From: Alistipes sp.
GTDB lineage: Bacteria > Bacteroidota > Bacteroidia > Bacteroidales > Rikenellaceae
NCBI GenBank assembly: GCA_017559615.1
Contig: JAFYRB010000023.1
Location: 1-12,271 of the forward strand
DNA: 12,271 nucleotides
Reading direction: 5' to 3'
The notes under the pieces: generated by a model
The model's database searches: none
The model's input: the letters and a program-made list of their open reading frames with translations, nothing else
Told to the model about the DNA's origin: nothing
Program-made: the position numbers and the translations under genes
In this document: positions 9,105 through 12,271 of the stretch, one piece after another
How positions within the stretch are numbered: the first letter of the stretch is position 1
How the letters are laid out: every line of letters begins with the position of its first letter

Positions 9105-9229
9105 TTTCGTTTTGTTTTTAAATTATAAATTAAGTAAAATGTGTTTCGCAATGGATATGTGAAAACATAACGTTCAACTCTCAAAGATTATTTTCTCGAA
9201 GCAAACTTTATATGGACACATATATGGTG

Positions 9230-9265
9230 CGAAGATAGGAAAAATTTTCGTAACTATGTGCAAAA
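9230..9265 (-). promoter_or_regulatory. Possible promoter of the FN3 lipoprotein gene
   Basis: On the minus strand TTTTG (9265-9261) is followed after 23 nt by TATCTTCG (9237-9230), which matches TAnnTTTG at all but one position. Initiation would fall near 9222, leaving a leader of about 118 nt. That leader is A/T-rich and I see no recognised riboswitch or strong hairpin in it. The region between this promoter and the repeats (9266-9289) shows nothing else. Confidence 0.45.
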
Positions 9266-9312
9266 TAGCCGGAAAAAAATATGATTCAGTGATATATCGA
9301 AGCGGAGGAGAT

Positions 9313-9361
9313 AAAAAAAAGTCCCAGATGGGCTGTACTTGGCGTACTGCCCATTTGGGAC
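9313..9361 (-). terminator. Terminator hairpin in repeat copy 1
   Basis: Minus-strand RNA folds as GTCCCA/TGGGAC, an A-C mismatch, ATGGGC/GCCCAT, an A-A mismatch, and GTAC/GTAC around the 5-nt loop GCCAA (9361 to 9321), followed by eight T residues (9320-9313). It is the second of two identical hairpins downstream of the OmpA-like gene. Confidence 0.8.
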
Positions 9362-9394
9362 GTTGACTGAAGCGCCGCTAATGCGACACTATCA
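9316..9394. repeat. 79-bp direct repeat, copy 1
   Basis: This stretch is identical, base for base, to 9444-9522. Seen on the minus strand it begins TGATAGTGTCGCATTAGCGG and ends in the terminator stem and T tract. The bases just left of it (9290-9305, TGATATATCGAAGCGG on plus) loosely resemble the inverse of its other end, so this copy may also be the core of a decayed palindrome. Confidence 0.95.
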
Positions 9395-9443
9395 ACCTAT
9401 TGGGGTTTTGTAGTCAGAGTGGCGTAGTAGTGGCGATGACACG

Positions 9444-9489
9444 AAAAAGTCCCAGATGGGCTGTACTTGGCGTACTGCCCATTTGGGAC
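9444..9489 (-). terminator. Terminator hairpin in repeat copy 2, ending the OmpA-like lipoprotein gene
   Basis: This is the same hairpin as in copy 1 (9489 to 9449 on the minus strand: 6, 6 and 4 bp stacked with two single mismatches), here followed by only five T residues (9448-9444). It lies 33 bp after the OmpA-like stop codon and is the first terminator that transcript meets. Confidence 0.85.
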
Positions 9490-9522
9490 GTTGACTGAAG
9501 CGCCGCTAATGCGACACTATCA
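9444..9522. repeat. 79-bp direct repeat, copy 2
   Basis: This copy is identical to 9316-9394 and offset by 128 bp, leaving a 49-bp spacer. On the minus strand it begins at the base after the OmpA-like stop codon, and its first six bases (TGATAG) add two further in-frame stops, giving TAG-TGA-TAG. Such closely spaced identical direct repeats can gain or lose copies by slippage or recombination. Confidence 0.95.
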
Positions 9523-11277
9523 CTACAAAACGATCTCTGTACCGATGTACTTACGAAGGTTTACATCCTTCTTTGCACGCTCTGCCATAGAAGCATCCTT
9601 TGCAATAGCGCTCTTAAGCTCTGCAGTTGCAGTAGCCATATCGCCCTGCTTTGTAGCAATTACAGCGCGGAGGTAATCAGCCTCTGCAGTTACGTCGTTA
9701 GCGATGAACTGCTTTGCAGCTGTGTAGTCTGCGTTCATTGTAGCAGCGATAGCAGCGTTGTAACCCTCGAGCTGTGACTGTGCCTGTGCGTAGTTACCCT
9801 CAGCAGCAGCAGCCAAAGCCTTAGCCTCCTTAGAAGCGTTAGCAGTGTAAGCCTTTGCAGCCTCAGTGTCACCATTCATAAGGTTAACAAGTGCAAGGTT
9901 GTTGTTGAGTGCAGATGCGTTAGCACCAGCCTTAACAGCCTGAGCAAATGCCTCAGCAGCCTTTGCGCCCTCACCTACCTCAGCGTAAGCTACACCAAGG
10001 TTGTTGTAAGCAGCAGCGCTCTTATACTCCTTTGCAGCAGCCTCCAATACAGCAATCTTCTCCTCTGCAGAGAGCTTGCCAGTAGAAGCGATGTGCAACA
10101 TCTCCTTCTCGTCGAGCTCGTTGAACTTACCAGCGCGAACCAAAGCAACCATCTCATCGTCAGTCTTACCTGTGATGTCAGAAGAGTTTACGAGCTGTGC
10201 GCGACGAAGCTGTGGGAGAATCTCCTTCTTCAACGCTGTGAATACGTTGCTCATATTCTTAATCTGCTCCTCACGCTCTGATGATGAAGCATAGCTATCC
10301 AATACTGAAAGGATGAGAGCCTTATCCTCGATATCTGAAGCAGCTACAAGCTCCTTGAAGCCCTCCCAGTCCTCGCCGTAAGATGCAGCGTCGAGAGCAA
10401 GACCAAGCTCCTCGAGCAACTTCTCAGCAGCCTTCTTACCAGACTCGCTACGTGCAGCTGAAAGTTTGTCGTTGAACTTCTCAGGACCATCTGGAGAAGC
10501 GTAACCGTTAACGTAGATGTTCTGCTTGATACGGTCGTTATCCTTCTGCTCTGCAGCCTTCTGCTGGAATGCTGAAAGCTCGTCTGAAGAGAGAGCCTTC
10601 TTTGCAAGGCGTGAAGAGTTGATAGCGTAAACGTAGTTAGCCTTTGTTACCTCAGTGATAACGTTCTTGTAGCCAGACTCCATAGCCTCCATTGCTGAAG
10701 CGTAGTTGAGGTCGCGCTGCATAGCGTTAACACCCTGTGCGATAGTAAGACCAAATGTACGTACGAGAGCCTCTGCCTCAGCACCACCAGCAGCCAAGAT
10801 AGCAGCCTCCTCCTTTGTAGGGATAGCACCAGTGTTCAAGTTAACCAATGTGAACTCCTTGCAATCACCCTTTGGACACTTGATCTCTGCGCGAAGCTGA
10901 AGCTCGCTGCAAGCCATACGCTCGTCATAAGGGAATGATACGTGCATAGTGTAGTCACCACCATCCTTCTTCTCGATAACAGTGTAGTTGTCATCAACCT
11001 TTGAGCCCTGGAAGTACTGTGTTGTACCAGCAACCTCACCACCCTCGAATACGATAACTGGAGTTACCTTCAATACAGCCTTAGCGTTGAAGTACTTAAC
11101 TGGGAAGGTTACGTTGATGTCAGCCTCAACCTTACCATTGTTCAAAACCAATACCTCAGGTGTGCAAGTAAGCTTTACATCATCCTGATTCTTAGCCATC
11201 TTCTTGAAGCAGTTACAGCTTGAGAGTGTCAAAACTACTACAGCAAGAACTGCGCTCATTTTGAAAAGATTCTTCAT
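9523..11277 (-). CDS. Lipoprotein with OmpA-like and TPR-type helical domains
   Basis: The product is 584 aa. A lipoprotein signal ends in the lipobox LSSC with C21 as lipid anchor, and a second cysteine follows at 23. Residues about 30-145 form a beta-rich region with four more cysteines (C38, C123, C134, C139) that could make disulfides in the periplasm. Residues about 210-360 resemble the OmpA C-terminal fold: NIYVNGYASPDG (253-264) then N-D-K-L-S-A-A-R (269-276), the counterpart of the NxxLSxxRA peptidoglycan-binding signature. Residues about 415-560 are alanine-rich helices of tetratricopeptide type (AAAYNNLGVAYAEVGEGAKA at 421-440). A likely role is an outer-membrane-anchored, peptidoglycan-associated scaffold; this is inferred from domains only. 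The codon use is of the highly expressed type. It lies 109 bp downstream of pnp on the same strand, so read-through from pnp is possible; I find no convincing TAnnTTTG promoter in that gap. Confidence 0.88.
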   Translation of the reverse strand: MKNLFKMSAVLAVVVLTLSSCNCFKKMAKNQDDVKLTCTPEVLVLNNGKVEADINVTFPVKYFNAKAVLKVTPVIVFEGGEVAGTTQYFQGSKVDDNYTVIEKKDGGDYTMHVSFPYDERMACSELQLRAEIKCPKGDCKEFTLVNLNTGAIPTKEEAAILAAGGAEAEALVRTFGLTIAQGVNAMQRDLNYASAMEAMESGYKNVITEVTKANYVYAINSSRLAKKALSSDELSAFQQKAAEQKDNDRIKQNIYVNGYASPDGPEKFNDKLSAARSESGKKAAEKLLEELGLALDAASYGEDWEGFKELVAASDIEDKALILSVLDSYASSSEREEQIKNMSNVFTALKKEILPQLRRAQLVNSSDITGKTDDEMVALVRAGKFNELDEKEMLHIASTGKLSAEEKIAVLEAAAKEYKSAAAYNNLGVAYAEVGEGAKAAEAFAQAVKAGANASALNNNLALVNLMNGDTEAAKAYTANASKEAKALAAAAEGNYAQAQSQLEGYNAAIAATMNADYTAAKQFIANDVTAEADYLRAVIATKQGDMATATAELKSAIAKDASMAERAKKDVNLRKYIGTEIVL

Positions 11278-11344
11278 AGATGTTTAAAAATTTTGTTAAT
11301 AAATAAAGTTTTTCTCTGTTTGTCTGTTTTATAGTAACGCCGCA

Positions 11345-11372
11345 GCACCATACATTATTATATATATGGTGC
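11345..11372. repeat. Inverted repeat between pnp and the OmpA-like gene
   Basis: GCACCATA (11345-11352) and TATGGTGC (11365-11372) are exact inverted copies separated by 12 A/T-rich bases, starting 14 bases after the pnp stop codon. No T tract follows on the minus strand (the next bases are TGCGGCG), so it is not a typical intrinsic terminator. It may be an RNA processing or stability hairpin at the pnp 3' end, or a binding site. Confidence 0.6.
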
Positions 11373-11386
11373 GCGACAGTGTACTC

Positions 11387-12271
11387 TTACTTATGGTCAC
11401 GACGTGGACCGCGGTGCTCGCGCTTCTGCTCGCCCTCGCGTGGCTTACGCTCACGTGGCTCACGTGGCTCGCGCTCTACCCAACCCTCTGGCTTTGGCAA
11501 AAGTGCCTTGCGTGAGAGCTTAAGCTTGCCAGTCTTTGCATCCTTGGCAACGAGCTTAACCTCGATCATATCGCCCTCCTTAAGACCAGTCTCCTCCATA
11601 GTCTCGAAACGCTTGTAGTCGATCTCCGAGATGTGCAACAACGCATCCTTACCTGGGAGAATCTCAACGAAAGCACCGAAATCTACGATAGAGCGAATCT
11701 TACCATTGTAGGTCTCGCCAATCTCTGGAACTGCTACGATGCCCTTGATACGTGCCAATGCAGCATCCAAAGCCTCCTTATTCTGACCGAAGATATCTAC
11801 GATACCCTTCTCGTCAACCTCAGTGATGGTGATAGTAGTACCTGTAGTCTTCTGAATCTCCTGGATAACCTTACCACCAGGACCGATAACAGCACCGATG
11901 AACTCCTGAGGAATAGCAATCTGTACGATACGTGGTACGAATGGTTTGTAGTCCTCGCGTGGCTCAGAGATAGTCTCAACCATCTTGTTCAAGATGTGAA
12001 GACGGCCCTGACGTGCCTGCTCCAAAGCCTTTGCCAATACCTCGTATGAAAGACCATCAACCTTGATATCCATCTGTGTTGCGGTGATACCATCGCGTGT
12101 ACCTGTAACCTTGAAGTCCATATCACCCAAGTGATCCTCGTCGCCCAAGATATCAGACAACACTGCCCAACGACCTGTAGCAGAGTCAGAGATAAGACCC
12201 ATTGCGATACCTGATACTGGCTTGCGGAGCTTAACACCTGCATCCATAAGTGCAAGTGTACCTGCACATAC
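11387..12271 (-). CDS. pnp: Polyribonucleotide nucleotidyltransferase, C-terminal part (5' end off the right edge)
   Basis: The frame is open to the window edge, so only the last 294 residues are visible. PNPase is a cytoplasmic 3'-to-5' phosphorolytic exoribonuclease that releases nucleoside diphosphates and can add heteropolymeric tails; it acts in mRNA turnover. Visible are the end of the second RNase PH core (LALMDAGV, then SGIAMGLI and the acidic metal-binding [14 protein letters not shown]), the KH domain with [13 protein letters not shown] (GPGG as its GxxG loop), and the S1 RNA-binding domain ([27 protein letters not shown]). A basic, Arg/Glu/Pro-rich tail follows ([18 protein letters not shown]), extending past the usual S1 end. 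The first methionine seen (12247) is internal; LALM before it is core PNPase sequence. Codon bias is of the highly expressed type, shared with the two lipoproteins. Confidence 0.98.
   Translation of the reverse strand, partial: VCAGTLALMDAGVKLRKPVSGIAMGLISDSATGRWAVLSDILGDEDHLGDMDFKVTGTRDGITATQMDIKVDGLSYEVLAKALEQARQGRLHILNKMVETISEPREDYKPFVPRIVQIAIPQEFIGAVIGPGGKVIQEIQKTTGTTITITEVDEKGIVDIFGQNKEALDAALARIKGIVAVPEIGETYNGKIRSIVDFGAFVEILPGKDALLHISEIDYKRFETMEETGLKEGDMIEVKLVAKDAKTGKLKLSRKALLPKPEGWVEREPREPRERKPREGEQKREHRGPRRDHK

Larger units (their letters stand above)
9405..9531. repeat. 127-bp imperfect palindrome enclosing repeat copy 2
   Basis: The plus strand at 9405-9437 and the minus strand at 9531-9499 match at 26 of 33 positions without gaps, with the outer 10 bases (GTTTTGTAGT) identical. 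Inside these arms are short unequal linkers of 11 and 9 bases, and at the centre the 41-bp terminator hairpin (9449-9489). The right arm includes the last codons and the TAG stop of the OmpA-like lipoprotein gene. Such a shape fits a small palindromic element (MITE-like or REP-like) or an elaborated terminator. No target-site duplication is evident. Confidence 0.75.

Noticed and set aside
9105..9221. A riboswitch or structured leader before the FN3 lipoprotein gene
   Set aside because: Only weak A/T-rich pairings are visible (such as ATGTTTTC with GAAACACAT) and no known riboswitch core.
9316..9522. CRISPR-like arrangement of repeat, spacer, repeat
   Set aside because: There are only two units, each 79 bp with a terminator hairpin and T tract, and no cas gene is in the window.
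11387..12247. A complete 286-aa gene starting at 12247
   Set aside because: The ATG is an internal methionine of PNPase (LALMDAGV); the reading frame continues to the window edge.

Overview
The window looks like a chromosomal segment of a Bacteroidota genome, most likely order Bacteroidales; I cannot name a genus. The evidence is a long TamB-like gene divergent from tsaD, lipoproteins with acidic residues after the lipobox, an OmpA-like module of the type with a GYASPDG motif, start codons preceded by A-rich rather than Shine-Dalgarno sequence, and several matches to the Bacteroidota promoter pattern (-33 TTG or TTTG, -7 TAnnTTTG). Everything recognised is cellular. I see no phage, plasmid, transposase, CRISPR or defence gene, and no rRNA or tRNA.

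Layout. Positions 1-4613 (minus) hold almost all of a very large TamB-family envelope protein, open to the left edge. A short A/T-rich divergent intergenic region (4614-4724) separates it from tsaD (4725-5753, plus), which is followed 11 bp later by a TIGR01212/YhcC-type radical SAM gene (5765-6703, plus). A perfect 12-bp-stem terminator (6709-6745) lies between this pair and the convergent deoC (6746-7621, minus). Next on the minus strand are a fibronectin-type-III lipoprotein (7776-9104) with its own terminator and a plausible promoter, a 418-bp intergenic region rich in repeats, an OmpA-like/TPR lipoprotein (9523-11277), and the 3' end of pnp (11387-12271, open to the right edge).

How the genes relate. 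tsaD and the radical SAM gene are probably co-transcribed. The two lipoproteins and pnp use a codon set (GCT/GCA, GTA/GTT, GGT, ACA) unlike the GCC/GCG, GTC/GTG, TCG, GGC style of tamB and tsaD, which suggests that they are highly expressed. TamB and the lipoproteins are envelope proteins, while TsaD, the radical SAM protein and PNPase act in the cytoplasm, at least two of them on RNA.

The most unusual structure is in 9290-9531. Two identical 79-bp direct repeats each carry a strong minus-strand terminator hairpin. The copy next to the OmpA-like gene is also the core of a 127-bp imperfect palindrome whose right arm includes the stop codon of that gene. This looks like a small palindromic (MITE-like or REP-like) element or a duplicated terminator. 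I found no clear new multi-gene system.
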